From NCBI RefSeq assembly GCF_000422585.1, contig NZ_KE383878.1, forward strand, positions 86,408 to 150,407: a stretch of 64,000 nucleotides of DNA. Direction: 5' to 3'. The position numbers and the translations under genes were made by a program. The number at the start of each line of letters is the position of its first letter. Position 1 is the first letter of the stretch. Below the pieces are notes generated by a model. The model did no database searches and was not told the DNA's origin. It worked only from the letters and a program-made list of their open reading frames with translations. Below, one piece after another: positions 25,784 to 35,777 of the stretch. The stretch is from Hugenholtzia roseola DSM 9546. Its GTDB lineage: Bacteria; Bacteroidota; Bacteroidia; Cytophagales; Bernardetiaceae.

Positions 25784-27736
25784 ATGAAAAAAAATATTTT
25801 ATTTTTATCTATGATAGGATTTTTTCTATTATGGAACAACACCACTTTATTGGCACAAAGCGACGCTTGTGCAGATGCGACGGCAATTACAGCCAATTTC
25901 AGTTGTAATAATAGCAACTATTCTATTCCTTCCACTTTCACACGTGATGCCATCTCAGCAGCCTCTTGCGTCAGCAATGCCAATAACCGCGAAGACGGTT
26001 GGCATAGTTTCACCGCCATCGGGACAAGCTCTACCATTACCATCACAACAAATAGAGATGTAGCCATTGCCGTTTATAGTGGCAGTTGTGGCAGCCTAAC
26101 CGAGTTGGGTTGTGAAGATGCACTTGGAAATAATGGAACAGAAACGCTAACGATTGCCACAACCGTCGGCACAACTTATTTTATCCGAATCATACGATAT
26201 GAAGCAGGTGGAAATAACAACATGACGGGCAATATCTGTGTAACCAGCCCTCCGCCGCCCCCTGTCAATGACATCTGTACAGGGGCTATCGAGCTTACCG
26301 TAGGCGAATTTGAGTGCAGTCCTATCAATGGCACTACCGTCAATGCTACTGCCAGCAATGCCTTTGGCGGCGCACCCTCCTGTGCCAGTGGAAACGGCGC
26401 AGAAGATGTGTGGTATAGATTTACCGCTCCTGCCAGCGGCGATATTGCCCTTAGCACAATAGCAGGCACAATGACCGATAGCGGCATGCAACTCTATCAC
26501 GCGCCTGATGGCACTTGTGGCTCACTTAATTCGGTAGAATGTGATGACGATGACGGACAAGGCAGCATGTCGCAGATTGTCAATTACAACCTTATACCCG
26601 GCGATGTCTATTACGTGCGCATTTGGGATTTTGGTGGGGGACAAAGTACGTTTGGCGTTTGTGTGCAGCAGCAATATTCAGACTGCAATGTCAGTATTCC
26701 CTTATGCAGTGATGCCGCCTTTAATACCAATAGTTTTGGTTTTGGTGCAACACAAGACCCTATCAATAACTGTTTTGGCACTTTTTCGGAATCGCAATCG
26801 GTATGGATAAATTTTGAAGCCCAAACCACTGGCACACTTTCCTTTGTCATAGATTCACAAAATAGCCCTGCCGACGATTATGATTTTATCGTTTATCGCG
26901 CCAATAATCCAGACTTTTGTACCAACGTCGCTACCAACGGAACAGTCGTTTCCTGCAACGCACGCTCCAGCGTAGGCGCAGGCGGCACCACAGGCGTAAG
27001 CACTGCTTTGGGCGGCACTACCAATTCCGAAGGTCCCAATGCAGGCAATCCTTTCAATTTAGACATCAACGCCACAGCAGGCGACCGCTTTTATCTTCTT
27101 ATCAATAATTTTAGCACCACAGGCATCGGCTTCAATCTCTCCTTTGGCGGCACTGCCGACCTCGACTGCACCATACTGCCTGTGGAAATGCAGGAATTTA
27201 AGGGACAAGTACAAGGCGAGCGAAATTTGCTCCAATGGGTTACGGTATCGGAATGGCAGAGCGAAGCCTTTGAAGTAGAGCGTAGTGCAGATGGCAAAAA
27301 TTTCGTTTATTTGGGTAGGATTCAGGCAGGTAAAAATGGCAAAAGCAAACAATACTACCAATTTGCCGACAATCAGCCCCTCGAAGGCGATAATTATTAC
27401 CGCCTCAAACAAATAGACCAAAATCAGACCTTCACCTACTCGAAGACTATCCTATTGCGAAACGCCTTCAAAAAGAGCTTCCAGATAACCAATTTATACC
27501 CCAATCCTGCCCAAGAAGAACTATCCCTAACTTTCTACTTGCCACAAAACGACCTACTATACCTCGAATTTCTAACGGCAGAGGGCAAAAAGTGCTTCTC
27601 CGATACAAGGCACTTCGAGGCAGGCGAACAGACTTGGCAACACAATATCGCTTCTCTTCCTGCGGGTTTGTATCTAATCCGACTAACCCAAACCCAAAAA
27701 GGCGAAACTTCATTCAAAAAATTCATTAAAAGATAA
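25784..27736 (+). CDS. secreted protein with PPC-like domains and T9SS sorting domain
   Basis: About 650 residues. A signal peptide ('MKKNILFLSMIGFF...LLAQS') is followed by three cysteine-containing beta domains (about 25-150, 160-300, 305-460) each with the pattern 'D.C..A...' and 'VWYRFTAP..G.I.LST', like pre-peptidase C-terminal domains. After a linker ('LPVEMQEFKGQ...LQWVTVSEWQSEAFEVERS') comes a type A C-terminal sorting domain: 'NLYPNPAQEELSLTF', 'PAGLYLIRLTQ' and a basic end. It is thus a predicted cargo of the type IX secretion system, to be shown on or released from the cell surface. No enzyme domain is seen. ATG at 25784 is used; a TTG lies 9 nt upstream. Confidence 0.88.
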   Translation: MKKNILFLSMIGFFLLWNNTTLLAQSDACADATAITANFSCNNSNYSIPSTFTRDAISAASCVSNANNREDGWHSFTAIGTSSTITITTNRDVAIAVYSGSCGSLTELGCEDALGNNGTETLTIATTVGTTYFIRIIRYEAGGNNNMTGNICVTSPPPPPVNDICTGAIELTVGEFECSPINGTTVNATASNAFGGAPSCASGNGAEDVWYRFTAPASGDIALSTIAGTMTDSGMQLYHAPDGTCGSLNSVECDDDDGQGSMSQIVNYNLIPGDVYYVRIWDFGGGQSTFGVCVQQQYSDCNVSIPLCSDAAFNTNSFGFGATQDPINNCFGTFSESQSVWINFEAQTTGTLSFVIDSQNSPADDYDFIVYRANNPDFCTNVATNGTVVSCNARSSVGAGGTTGVSTALGGTTNSEGPNAGNPFNLDINATAGDRFYLLINNFSTTGIGFNLSFGGTADLDCTILPVEMQEFKGQVQGERNLLQWVTVSEWQSEAFEVERSADGKNFVYLGRIQAGKNGKSKQYYQFADNQPLEGDNYYRLKQIDQNQTFTYSKTILLRNAFKKSFQITNLYPNPAQEELSLTFYLPQNDLLYLEFLTAEGKKCFSDTRHFEAGEQTWQHNIASLPAGLYLIRLTQTQKGETSFKKFIKR

Positions 27737-27813
27737 ATTTTAAAGGGAAGTTTTGTAAAGAAGTTTTATAGGAAAAGCCTGCTGGCGCGTCTGTAGCTTG
27801 GCTCTGACAACAC

Positions 27814-27846
27814 AAAAGCCCTTCTTTTTCAAAAAGAAGGGCTTTT
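27814..27846. terminator. bidirectional terminator
   Basis: AAAAGCCCTTCTTTTT and its exact complement form a 16-bp stem around a single C, so the true loop will be a few bases larger. It lies between the convergent T9SS cargo gene and rplQ and can end both transcripts. Confidence 0.93.
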
Positions 27847-27881
27847 TGTAGAAAAACAAGAGAAAAGTACCGCTTTCGGTC

Positions 27882-28361
27882 TTATTCCTCTGTGCTGTTT
27901 TCTGTTGCTTCAGAAGCTGTATTTTCAGGTGCAGCGTCGGTTGCTTTTTTCTTGCGACGGCGGCGCGTTTTAGTGGCTTTGCCTTCGCCTTTCTTCATCA
28001 AATCGTTGTAATCGACAAGCTCGATGAAGCAGATTTCAGCAGCATCACCTACACGCTGTCCCAATTTCAAGATGCGTGTATAGCCACCGGGACGGTCTGC
28101 AATTTTTTGTGCAATCTCATCAAAAAGGATTTTGACCACTTCTTTGTCTTGCACCTTAGCAAAAACTAAGCGTCTTGCGGCTGTGGTGTCGGTTTTGGCT
28201 TGTGTAAGCATCGGCTCTACATAGCTGCGCAAGGCTTTTGCTTTCGCCAAAGTGGTTTTGATGCGCTTATGTTTAATGAGCGACGATGCCATGTTAGCCA
28301 TCAAAGCCTTACGATGTGAGGCTGTGCGTCCGAGTGTATTGATTTTACTTGCGTGTCTCAT
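27882..28361 (-). CDS. rplQ: 50S ribosomal protein L17
   Basis: The 159-residue protein begins '[20 protein letters not shown]', the standard L17 start, and has the conserved '[33 protein letters not shown]' core, here seen in parts. The C-terminal extension of about 40 residues is basic, then Ala/Glu-rich, a common Bacteroidota feature. It is the last gene of the alpha operon, 48 nt after rpoA, and ends at the bidirectional terminator. Confidence 0.98.
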   Translation of the reverse strand: MRHASKINTLGRTASHRKALMANMASSLIKHKRIKTTLAKAKALRSYVEPMLTQAKTDTTAARRLVFAKVQDKEVVKILFDEIAQKIADRPGGYTRILKLGQRVGDAAEICFIELVDYNDLMKKGEGKATKTRRRRKKKATDAAPENTASEATENSTEE

Positions 28362-28409
28362 TTTGAAGTTCGTTGTGCAATTTGACTACAAATTGCGGAG
28401 GGTGAGAGA

Positions 28410-29402
28410 TTAGTCTTCGTCTAAACGATACTTAGATACGTCCATGCCAAAAGTAAGTCCTTTCTCATTGACGAGTTGTTCAAGTTCGGTGAGGGATTTT
28501 TTACCGAAGTTTCTAAATTTCATCATATCTGAAATCTCTAAACTTACCAAATCGCCCAAAGTCTTGATGTTGGCTGCCTTCAAGCAGTTGTAAGCGCGTA
28601 CCGAAAGGTCTAACTCTGAAAGCGGGGATTTTAGCAAGCGACGCATGTAGAGCATTTCCTCATCTACGGCTTCCTGCTCTTCTCTTTCGGCTTCATCGAG
28701 GGTGATGTTTTGGTCGGAGATAAGTAGGAGATGCTTGATGAGCAAGTGTGCAGCCGATTTAAGTGCCTCCTCTGGGTGAATAGAGCCATCAGTTTTAATT
28801 TCGATGAGCAACTTTTCATAGTCGGTGCGCTGTTCTACGCGCGTATTTTCGATGCTATAACGCACGTTTTTGATAGGCGTGTAGATGGCATCAATCGGAA
28901 TATAACCGATAGGCATTTCGGTAGCGGGCTTGTTTTCCTCTGCGGGAACGTATCCTTTGCCTCTATCAATAAACAGGTCAATCTCGAACTCTACCGATTC
29001 ATCTAAATGGCAAATCACCAAGTCAGGATTCAGAATGGTAAAATCGGAAGAGTTAATCCCTAAATCGCCAGCTGTGATGACGTTCTTTCCTTTGACGTGC
29101 GCCGAGAATTTCAAAGTAGGTTCTTCTACTTTCCTCTTCAAACACACCATTTTCAAGTTGAGGATAATTTCACTCACGTCTTCCACTACGCCTTCCATAG
29201 TAGAAAATTCGTGTAACACAGAGGGGATTCGTATGCCTACGATGGCATAGCCTTCAAGCGAAGACAAGAGTACGCGGCGCAGAGCATTTCCTATCGTAAC
29301 CCCATAACCGGGTTCAAGCGGCTTAAACTCGAATAGCCCGTGGAAGTCGTCTGCTTTTTCCATTACCACCTTTTCGGGCATCTGAAATCCTAAAACTGCC
29401 AT
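28410..29402 (-). CDS. rpoA: RNA polymerase alpha subunit
   Basis: This 330-residue protein forms the platform of RNA polymerase assembly. The N-terminal dimerisation domain has '[20 protein letters not shown]' and '[12 protein letters not shown]', and the C-terminal domain (about 255-325) holds the DNA-contacting helices '[20 protein letters not shown]' and '[15 protein letters not shown]'. The ATG at 29402 gives the normal start; an open extension upstream is not needed. It lies 160 nt after rpsD. Confidence 0.98.
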   Translation of the reverse strand: MAVLGFQMPEKVVMEKADDFHGLFEFKPLEPGYGVTIGNALRRVLLSSLEGYAIVGIRIPSVLHEFSTMEGVVEDVSEIILNLKMVCLKRKVEEPTLKFSAHVKGKNVITAGDLGINSSDFTILNPDLVICHLDESVEFEIDLFIDRGKGYVPAEENKPATEMPIGYIPIDAIYTPIKNVRYSIENTRVEQRTDYEKLLIEIKTDGSIHPEEALKSAAHLLIKHLLLISDQNITLDEAEREEQEAVDEEMLYMRRLLKSPLSELDLSVRAYNCLKAANIKTLGDLVSLEISDMMKFRNFGKKSLTELEQLVNEKGLTFGMDVSKYRLDED

Positions 29403-29562
29403 ATTGTTTGCCTTCTTTGGGTTTGAAAACCGTTGGTTTTGATGATGTAGAGAAAGATTGAAAAGATACAAAATAAAGCGGACGCAGGAAAAAAAGCGTG
29501 TCTGACCTTCTTGCGTCCGCGGTCAGGAGCGTACTTGCTAAGGCAGCCTGCCAAAAGCCTGC

Positions 29563-30168
29563 TTACTTAGAGTACAATTCTACGATAAGACGCTCTTGAA
29601 TGTTCTCAGGCACTTCTTCGCGTTCAGGATAGCTCATAAATTTACCCGCCAACTGGTTGCTATCCCATTCCAACCAAGAATACTTGTTGGCTGCACGCCC
29701 AGAAAGGCTTTCAGAAATGACTTCTAAGGACTTAGACTTCTCACGAACTCCCACGATATCGCCAGGGCGCAATGCGTAAGAAGGCACATTGACGACCTCA
29801 CCATTGACGGTGATGTGCTTGTGACTGACGAGCTGACGGGCAGCGCGGCGTGTAGGTGCAATGCCTAAACGATAAACGACGTTGTCAAGACGCGCTTCCA
29901 AGAACTTAATCAAGTTATGACCTGTCGCACCTTGTTTGCTGGCAGCACGCTTGAAAAGATTAGAGAACTGACGCTCTAACACCCCGTAGGTGTGCTTGGC
30001 TTTTTGTTTTTCCATGAGCTGGACGGCATAGTCGGACGGCTTACGACGGCGACCTTTGCCATGCTGACCCGGCGCATAAGGCTTACGCTTAAGAGCCTTA
30101 CTAGGACCGAAGATAGCCTCGTTGAAGCGGCGTGCTATCTTATCAATAGGACCTGTATATCTTGCCAT
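29563..30168 (-). CDS. rpsD: 30S ribosomal protein S4
   Basis: The 201-residue protein has the S4 N-terminal region '[15 protein letters not shown]' and the S4 RNA-binding domain '[20 protein letters not shown]' followed by '[19 protein letters not shown]'. It lacks the zinc cysteines seen in some S4 proteins. In other bacteria S4 represses this operon by binding its message; the 251-bp gap after rpsK could hold such a site, but I could not identify one. Confidence 0.98.
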   Translation of the reverse strand: MARYTGPIDKIARRFNEAIFGPSKALKRKPYAPGQHGKGRRRKPSDYAVQLMEKQKAKHTYGVLERQFSNLFKRAASKQGATGHNLIKFLEARLDNVVYRLGIAPTRRAARQLVSHKHITVNGEVVNVPSYALRPGDIVGVREKSKSLEVISESLSGRAANKYSWLEWDSNQLAGKFMSYPEREEVPENIQERLIVELYSK

Positions 30169-30419
30169 AAGAATTTCGTACAATTTGGGGCTTGCCTGCC
30201 GAAAGGGTATCGGTGCAGAGCCTTGTGGTTTGCGATTGATGCAAATAATTTGAGAGAAAACCGCTCTCCAATCAGGTAGATAAGAGAGGGCGAAATCTAA
30301 ACAGTGGATTTACAGCCTGCACTCTGCTCGCGCGTAAGATTGCCGAGCCAGTATATTATATCAAAAAGATACAAGCAAGTGGGCGAAATCGACAACTGTT
30401 TCAGCATTTCTGAAAGAGA

Positions 30420-30812
30420 TTAAACGCGACGGCGTTTGGGTGGACGGCAACCGTTGTGAGGTAGTGGCGTAACATCTTTGATAGAGGCAATTTCAATGCC
30501 TACCGCGCTAATAGCGCGAATCGCAGACTCACGACCAGAACCAGGTCCTTTGACGAAGACATCTACCTTGCGAAGTCCTAAGTCAAAAGCGCGTTGTGCG
30601 CAATCTTTTGCCGCAACCTGAGCTGCATAGGGCGTGTTTTTCTTCGAACCCTTAAAGTTCATTTTACCCGCCGAAGCCCAAGTGATGACCTGTCCAGCCT
30701 CGTTGGTCATAGAAACGATGATGTTGTTGAAGGAGGCTTTGATGTGTGCCTGCCCTGTCGCTTCTACTTTAACGACGCGCTTTTTAGCTTTATCTTTTCT
30801 TTTTTGTGCCAT
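30420..30812 (-). CDS. rpsK: 30S ribosomal protein S11
   Basis: The 130-residue protein has the S11 core '[18 protein letters not shown]', '[15 protein letters not shown]' and the C-terminal '[17 protein letters not shown]', the conserved end. It sits 53 nt after rpsM. Confidence 0.98.
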   Translation of the reverse strand: MAQKRKDKAKKRVVKVEATGQAHIKASFNNIIVSMTNEAGQVITWASAGKMNFKGSKKNTPYAAQVAAKDCAQRAFDLGLRKVDVFVKGPGSGRESAIRAISAVGIEIASIKDVTPLPHNGCRPPKRRRV

Positions 30813-30865
30813 GTTTTTTAAAATTCGATAGGGACACGGTTCGGATTAGAAGTCAGTTGCCCTTA

Positions 30866-31234
30866 TTATTTTTTCTTGTTGGCAACTGTTTTGCGCTTAC
30901 CTTTGCGGGTACGCGCGTTGGTTTGGGTGCGCTGACCGCGAACAGGCAAACCCTTACGGTGGCGAAGACCACGGTAGCAGCCGATGTCCATCAAACGCTT
31001 GATGTTGAGCTGCACTTCCGACTTCAATTCACCTTCCGTTTTGTAGTTTTGAGCGATAAACTCGCGAATGGCGCGTGCCTCTTCGTCTGTCCATTGCCCT
31101 GCACGCTTATCAGCAGAAATGCCTACGCTTTCCAAGATAGTTCTTGCACGTGTAGGACCGATTCCATAGATGTAAGTCAAACTAATGACTCCACGTTTTT
31201 TGTCGGGAATATCTACCCCTTGTATCCTTGCCAT
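30866..31234 (-). CDS. rpsM: 30S ribosomal protein S13
   Basis: The 122-residue protein begins '[20 protein letters not shown]' and has '[14 protein letters not shown]' and the C-terminal '[20 protein letters not shown]', all typical of S13, which bridges the ribosomal subunits. It lies 24 nt after rpmJ. Confidence 0.98.
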   Translation of the reverse strand: MARIQGVDIPDKKRGVISLTYIYGIGPTRARTILESVGISADKRAGQWTDEEARAIREFIAQNYKTEGELKSEVQLNIKRLMDIGCYRGLRHRKGLPVRGQRTQTNARTRKGKRKTVANKKK

Positions 31235-31258
31235 AGTGTAGTTATAGATTGAGTTGGA

Positions 31259-31375
31259 TTAGCCTTGTCTTTGTTTGAATCGCGGATTTTTCTTGTTGAT
31301 GACGTAAACTTTTCCTTTACGGCGAACAATCTTGCAATCCGCACTGCGTTTTTTTACAGATGCTCTTACTTTCAT
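31259..31375 (-). CDS. rpmJ: 50S ribosomal protein L36, zinc-free form
   Basis: A 38-residue protein, '[19 protein letters not shown]' then '[19 protein letters not shown]'. The usual Cys-Cys-Cys-His zinc ligands are reduced to one Cys: the first Cys is replaced by Ser, the third by Asn and the His by Phe. This 'C-minus' form is common in Bacteroidota. The gene lies between infA and rpsM as expected. Confidence 0.97.
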   Translation of the reverse strand: MKVRASVKKRSADCKIVRRKGKVYVINKKNPRFKQRQG

Positions 31376-31559
31376 GGGAGTGAAATTTTAGAGAGAAGAC
31401 TCTCGATTTTGCGATTGAGAACAAAAGAAGGACTTGGCTTGGCTTTACGTTTGAGAACTTCACAAACCTGAAGGCTTGCCGCCACAGACCTTAGACAAAA
31501 CCACCCACAGGGAAAGTTGGGAGCAGCGCGTCTTTAAACGCCAAATCGCAACTCTTTCG

Positions 31560-31778
31560 CTACTTGTAGCGATAGACGATGCGTCCGCGTGTCAGGTCGT
31601 AGGGCGACATCTCCAATTTCACTCTATCGCCCGGCAAGATTTTGATGTAATTCATTCGCATTTTTCCTGCAATATGTGCAATTACTTGATGTCCGCTTTG
31701 AAGTTCTACGCGAAACATCGCATTGGATAAGGCTTCTGTTACAACGCCGTCTTGCTCGATATTAGCTTGTTTGGGCAT
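31560..31778 (-). CDS. infA: translation initiation factor IF-1
   Basis: This is a 72-residue OB-fold protein: '[17 protein letters not shown]', '[20 protein letters not shown]' and '[20 protein letters not shown]' match IF-1 throughout. It is the first gene after the complete promoter at 31878-31908. A gap of 184 bp separates it from rpmJ; I see no gene in the gap. Confidence 0.98.
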   Translation of the reverse strand: MPKQANIEQDGVVTEALSNAMFRVELQSGHQVIAHIAGKMRMNYIKILPGDRVKLEMSPYDLTRGRIVYRYK

Positions 31779-31877
31779 AAAGGTAGGTTAGAGATGGTAA
31801 ATAGTTTTTGATTAGATAAATTACGGAATTAGTTTCCACAACATCACTTCGCCAACTGTCTGATTTCAAACGAAATG

Positions 31878-31908
31878 CAAAGGTAGTCTTTTTTTTTGGA
31901 TTTGCAAA
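31878..31908 (-). promoter_or_regulatory. complete Bacteroidota-type promoter of infA
   Basis: On the minus strand, TTTG (31905-31908) is followed after exactly 19 bp by TACCTTTG (31878-31885), an exact fit to TTTG-N19-TAnnTTTG. Transcription should begin near 31871 and give a leader of about 93 nt before infA. It allows infA-rpmJ-rpsM-rpsK-rpsD-rpoA-rplQ to be made apart from the upstream genes. Confidence 0.8.
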
Positions 31909-32027
31909 ACTCTATTTGCGATAAAGTTTTTACTTTTTAAGAGATTCTTTCAAAGCGAAATTCTCTATTTGAAAGAAAACAAGACTTAGGGTTTATCCAA
32001 GAAAACCGATTTGAGCGAGTGCGCTTC

Positions 32028-32831
32028 TCAAGCTGTCTTAGTAGAACTAAGTACGGCAAGCCCCAACGCCTCCTCGATATATTTGAAAGTGGTCAAGATT
32101 TCAGGCTTGCCATTCAAAATAGCAACGGTATGTTCGTAGTGTGCCGAGGGCTTTTTGTCCATAGTGCGGATTGTCCAGCCGTCTGCCTCCTGCACAATGG
32201 CACGACTTCCCAAATTGACCATCGGCTCGATGGCTAAAACCAAGCCGTTTCGCAATTTTTCGCCCTTGCGCGGCTTGCCAAAGTTGGGAACTTCTGGCGA
32301 TTCGTGCAGGTTGCGCCCAATGCCATGTCCTACCAACTCACGCACTACCGAATAGCCTCTCTTTTCTACAAAAGTCTGAATAGCCGCACTCACATCACCG
32401 ATACGATTGCCGTAGGTAGCTTTCGCAATTCCTTCATAAAGCGAAGCCTTTGTTGCGTCTAATAGTGCCTGTACTTCGGGCTTGACCTCGCCCACAGGGT
32501 AAGTATAAGCACTGTCAGCGTGATAGCCATTGAACAACACGCCACAATCGATGGAGATAATATCGCCCTCTCTCAAAATATATTGACTTGGAATCCCATG
32601 CACGACGACTTCATTAACAGAAATACAAAGCGAGGCAGGGAAGCCTGAATAATTGAGAAAAGACGGTATCGCCTTATGGTCGGCAATATACTCAAAAGCG
32701 ATTTGGTCTAATCGTTTGGTAGAAACACCGGGCTTAACGTGTTTAGCAACTTCGCCATGTGCGCGCCCCAAGAGGTCGGCACTCACGCGCATGCGTGCAA
32801 TCTCGTCAGCGGTTTTGTAATAGATAGGCAT
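32028..32831 (-). CDS. map: type I methionine aminopeptidase
   Basis: This 267-residue enzyme removes the initiator Met from new proteins. The five metal ligands of the pita-bread fold can be placed: Asp in 'ISIDCGVLFNG', Asp in 'YHADSAYT', His in 'VGHGIGRNLHESPEVPN', Glu in 'VLAIEPMVN' and Glu in 'SAHYEHTVAI'. The ATG at 32831 ('MPIYYKTADEIARM') is preferred to an upstream extension. The gene lies between secY and infA, a frequent bacterial order. Confidence 0.97.
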   Translation of the reverse strand: MPIYYKTADEIARMRVSADLLGRAHGEVAKHVKPGVSTKRLDQIAFEYIADHKAIPSFLNYSGFPASLCISVNEVVVHGIPSQYILREGDIISIDCGVLFNGYHADSAYTYPVGEVKPEVQALLDATKASLYEGIAKATYGNRIGDVSAAIQTFVEKRGYSVVRELVGHGIGRNLHESPEVPNFGKPRKGEKLRNGLVLAIEPMVNLGSRAIVQEADGWTIRTMDKKPSAHYEHTVAILNGKPEILTTFKYIEEALGLAVLSSTKTA

Positions 32832-32905
32832 AGTTTCTGACGTGTGCCTGCACAAAAGCATGCGGCACAAAGAAGGAATAAGAAGTGAATGATTTAGCAC
32901 GGCGA

Positions 32906-32931
32906 AAGCAAAGTAATTTCTTACTTTGCTT
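32906..32931. repeat. perfect 11-bp hairpin between secY and map
   Basis: AAGCAAAGTAA and TTACTTTGCTT flank a 4-nt loop that reads GAAA on the minus strand, a stable GNRA-type tetraloop. No T-run follows, so it is more likely an RNA-stability or processing element than a terminator. Confidence 0.7.
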
Positions 32932-33047
32932 ATCAGAATAGTAGAAAACGCATCATACTATTGCCATTTTGCTTGCGCCACTGTGCTTATTGTTTCAAAA
33001 AACCAGACGACAGTTTTCAAGAGCTGTCGGCGAGTTTCTTGTCAAGA

Positions 33048-34382
33048 TTAAATAACGTCTAAATGGGGTTGTGTCCTACCTTCGGCAGAGCCGTCCATCA
33101 GACCTTCGTAATCTTTGTCAAGCAAATAGCTTTCTATCTTTTGTAGTGTATCCAATACTACCCCCACCATGATAAGTAGTGAAGTACCGCCGTAGAACTG
33201 CGCAAATTGCGCCCCTACGCCTGCTGCGGCTGCTAAGGCAGGTAAGATGGCTATGATGGCAATAAAGATAGCACCGGGCAAAGTAATTCTATCCATAATG
33301 GTAGAAATGTGAGTTGCCGTTTCCTCGCCGGGCTGTACGCCGGGAATGTAAGCATTATTGCGCTTCAAATCTTCTGCAATTTGCTGCGGATTGATAGTAA
33401 TGGCAGTATAAAAGAAGGTGAAGAGGATAATCAGAACGCCAAAGAGCAGATTGTATTCCCAGCTTGTAAAGTCTGCGAAACGCTGCGAAATGTAATCAGC
33501 CGTAGGTGTGTCCTCTCCGCGAAAAGCAGAGGCGATAAGCGGGGGAAGAAACATCAAGGCTTGTGCAAAGATGATAGGCATTACACCAGCAGCATTGACT
33601 TTCAGGGGCAAAGTAGAGCGAGGATTAGCACCCATAGCAGCTCTTCTGCCCTTTCCACCCACCATCTGACGTGCGTATTCCATAGGCACATGACGAACTG
33701 CTTGAATGACCAAGACCGTACCTACCACAACAAAGAAAAGAGCGAAGATTTCTAAGAAGAAAATCAACAGACCATCTATGCCACGTAGGGTAGATTCCTG
33801 CCACAAAGCGTCGGGGAAACGTGCCACAATACCAATCATGATGAGCAAAGACACCCCATTTCCGATACCCTTTTCCGTGATTTTTTCGCCCAGCCACATA
33901 CAGAAAACTGTACCGCCTGTAAGCAAGACCATCGAGGCAAAAAGGAAGAAATTGGAGTTGATAAGGATAGCTTCATTAGGGATTGTCCCTTTGATATAAG
34001 CCACCGATTGGAACAGCGTAATCGCAATCGTGAGAAAACGTGTAATTTGATTCAGGCGTTTTCTGCCCGATTCGCCCTCTTTTTGTAGTTTCTGAAAATA
34101 GCCTACCGCAACGGTTAGAAGCTGTATCACGATAGAAGCCGAGATATAGGGCATAATCCCTAAGGCAAACACAGAGGCACGGCTAAAAGCTCCACCAGAA
34201 AAGAGGTTGATGAAGTCTAAAAGACCACCTTGTGCGCCCTCGAGCTTGTCAGGGTCTACGCCCGGCAGAACCACATAGGAGCCAAGACGGAAGACCAGCA
34301 AAAAGCCGAGCGTAACCAAAATGCGGTTGCGTAGTTCCTCGATAGAAAAGATATTCTTTATCGTCTGAATGAACTTATTCAT
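33048..34382 (-). CDS. secY: protein translocase subunit SecY
   Basis: This is a 444-residue ten-helix membrane protein forming the Sec channel. Helix 1 'RILVTLGFLLVFRLGSYVVLPG', seen in pieces of the typical pattern, is followed by the plug region ('LFSGGAFSRASVFALGIMPYISAS') and the cytoplasmic loop 'RYARQMVGG'-like 'EYARQMVGGKGRR' needed for SecA binding. The gene follows rplO by 160 bp and precedes map. Confidence 0.97.
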   Translation of the reverse strand: MNKFIQTIKNIFSIEELRNRILVTLGFLLVFRLGSYVVLPGVDPDKLEGAQGGLLDFINLFSGGAFSRASVFALGIMPYISASIVIQLLTVAVGYFQKLQKEGESGRKRLNQITRFLTIAITLFQSVAYIKGTIPNEAILINSNFFLFASMVLLTGGTVFCMWLGEKITEKGIGNGVSLLIMIGIVARFPDALWQESTLRGIDGLLIFFLEIFALFFVVVGTVLVIQAVRHVPMEYARQMVGGKGRRAAMGANPRSTLPLKVNAAGVMPIIFAQALMFLPPLIASAFRGEDTPTADYISQRFADFTSWEYNLLFGVLIILFTFFYTAITINPQQIAEDLKRNNAYIPGVQPGEETATHISTIMDRITLPGAIFIAIIAILPALAAAAGVGAQFAQFYGGTSLLIMVGVVLDTLQKIESYLLDKDYEGLMDGSAEGRTQPHLDVI

Positions 34383-34542
34383 GAGTTCTCACGGATAAAA
34401 TAAATGAATAGTTAGCAAAAACAGAAAGTCGTTGGCTTACTTTTTCACCACACAAACGCCGTATCTTACGAGCCAAACGCTTGCTTGGTAAGAAAACGCA
34501 AAGAAACGATTTTTTCTGAAATTCCTAACTATTGTAATAAGA

Positions 34543-34989
34543 TTAAAGCGTAGCGACTGAGCCACCCACTTCCTCGATTTTGGCTTTGGCAGCCTCCGAG
34601 AAAGCATGTGCCGAGACCTCGATTTTGCTTTGAAGTGCGCCGCGGTTTAGGATTTTGACTCTGTCTGTCTTGCCTACCAGTCCGTTGGCATACAACACTT
34701 CAGGGGTGATGGTAGAGATACCTTTTTCGCTCGCCAATTTCTCGAGGGTGTCTAAGTTGATGGGCTTATACTCTACTCGATTGAAATTCTTAAAACCGAA
34801 CTTAGGAATACGACGCTGCAAAGGCATCTGACCGCCTTCGAAGCCTTTCTTGTGGCTGTAGCCAGAGCGCGACTGTGCGCCCTTATGACCACGGGTAGCC
34901 GTTCCGCCCTTACCAGAGCCTTGCCCACGTGCGATACGTGTTTCGGCTTTGACCGAACCCGCTGCGGGTTGAAGGTTATGTAGTTTCAT
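34543..34989 (-). CDS. rplO: 50S ribosomal protein L15
   Basis: The 148-residue protein starts 'MKLHNLQPAAGSVKAETRIA' and has the glycine-rich 'RGQGSGKGGTATRGHKGAQS' region typical of L15, followed by 'FEGGQMPLQRRIPKFGF'. It follows rpmD in the spc operon by 53 nt. Confidence 0.98.
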   Translation of the reverse strand: MKLHNLQPAAGSVKAETRIARGQGSGKGGTATRGHKGAQSRSGYSHKKGFEGGQMPLQRRIPKFGFKNFNRVEYKPINLDTLEKLASEKGISTITPEVLYANGLVGKTDRVKILNRGALQSKIEVSAHAFSEAAKAKIEEVGGSVATL

Positions 34990-35042
34990 TGTCGTTCTCT
35001 TGTTAGAAGATGAATATCAGGGAGAGGTGGGAGCAGGAGTGC

Positions 35043-35222
35043 TTAGAGGGCTTCCACTTTAACTAAGTGTGCCACTTTTCTAATCATGCCTTTGATAGTT
35101 TCAGAGTCTTCTTGCTCTACCGACTGATGAATTTTGTGCAGCCCCAGGGCTTTGAGCGTCAAGCGTTGTGCTTGGGGACGCTTAATGGTGCTGCGAGTTT
35201 GGGTGATTTTGATTTTAGCCAT
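35043..35222 (-). CDS. rpmD: 50S ribosomal protein L30
   Basis: A 59-residue protein: 'MAKIKITQTRSTIKRPQAQR', then 'LTLKALGLHKIHQSVEQ' and 'IKGMIRKVAHLVKVE', the complete L30 pattern. It sits between rpsE and rplO with short gaps (19 and 53 nt). Confidence 0.97.
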   Translation of the reverse strand: MAKIKITQTRSTIKRPQAQRLTLKALGLHKIHQSVEQEDSETIKGMIRKVAHLVKVEAL

Positions 35223-35241
35223 ATCTATTGAAGAGAGGGCA

Positions 35242-35754
35242 TTAGCCGTTGAACACTTTGGAAAGTTTAACGTTGCGTTGTTGTGCTACCGAATGGGCAT
35301 CACGCATATTGAGCAAGGCATTGACAGTAGCGCGAACGACGTTGCCGGGATTATTAGAACCCTGCGATTTGGCAAGGACGTTGTTGATGCCTGCTGCTTC
35401 TAAGACGGCACGTGCGCCGCCACCAGCGATAACACCTGTACCTTTTGAAGCAGGTTTGAGCAATACCTTGGCTGCGCCGAATTTGCCGATAATATCGTGT
35501 GGGACAGTGGCATTGATGATAGGAACTTTAACCAAGTTTTTCTTGGCATCTTCTACCGCTTTATTGATAGCATCTTGTACTTCGAGAGCCTTTCCTAAGC
35601 CGTATCCTACTACGCCTTCGCCATTGCCCACGACAACTAATGCTGAGAAGCTAAATCTGCGTCCGCCTTTCACTACTTTGGCAACCCGATTCACAGCAAC
35701 AACTTTTTCCTTCAATTCGCCCGTTTCGGCTACTTTTACCGTATTGAGGTTCAT
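35242..35754 (-). CDS. rpsE: 30S ribosomal protein S5
   Basis: The 170-residue protein carries the S5 N-terminal double-stranded-RNA-like fold ('[20 protein letters not shown]') and the C-terminal 'GAARVLLKPAS'-type segment ('[20 protein letters not shown]'), then '[20 protein letters not shown]'. S5 is needed for decoding accuracy. It is in its usual place between rplR and rpmD. Confidence 0.98.
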   Translation of the reverse strand: MNLNTVKVAETGELKEKVVAVNRVAKVVKGGRRFSFSALVVVGNGEGVVGYGLGKALEVQDAINKAVEDAKKNLVKVPIINATVPHDIIGKFGAAKVLLKPASKGTGVIAGGGARAVLEAAGINNVLAKSQGSNNPGNVVRATVNALLNMRDAHSVAQQRNVKLSKVFNG

Positions 35755-35777
35755 AATCTAAGGTTGTGAGTTTGTGA

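Noticed and set aside
35249-35761. 170-codon plus-strand frame opposite rpsE
   Set aside because: It lies exactly antisense to a well-supported ribosomal gene and is a shadow of its codon pattern.
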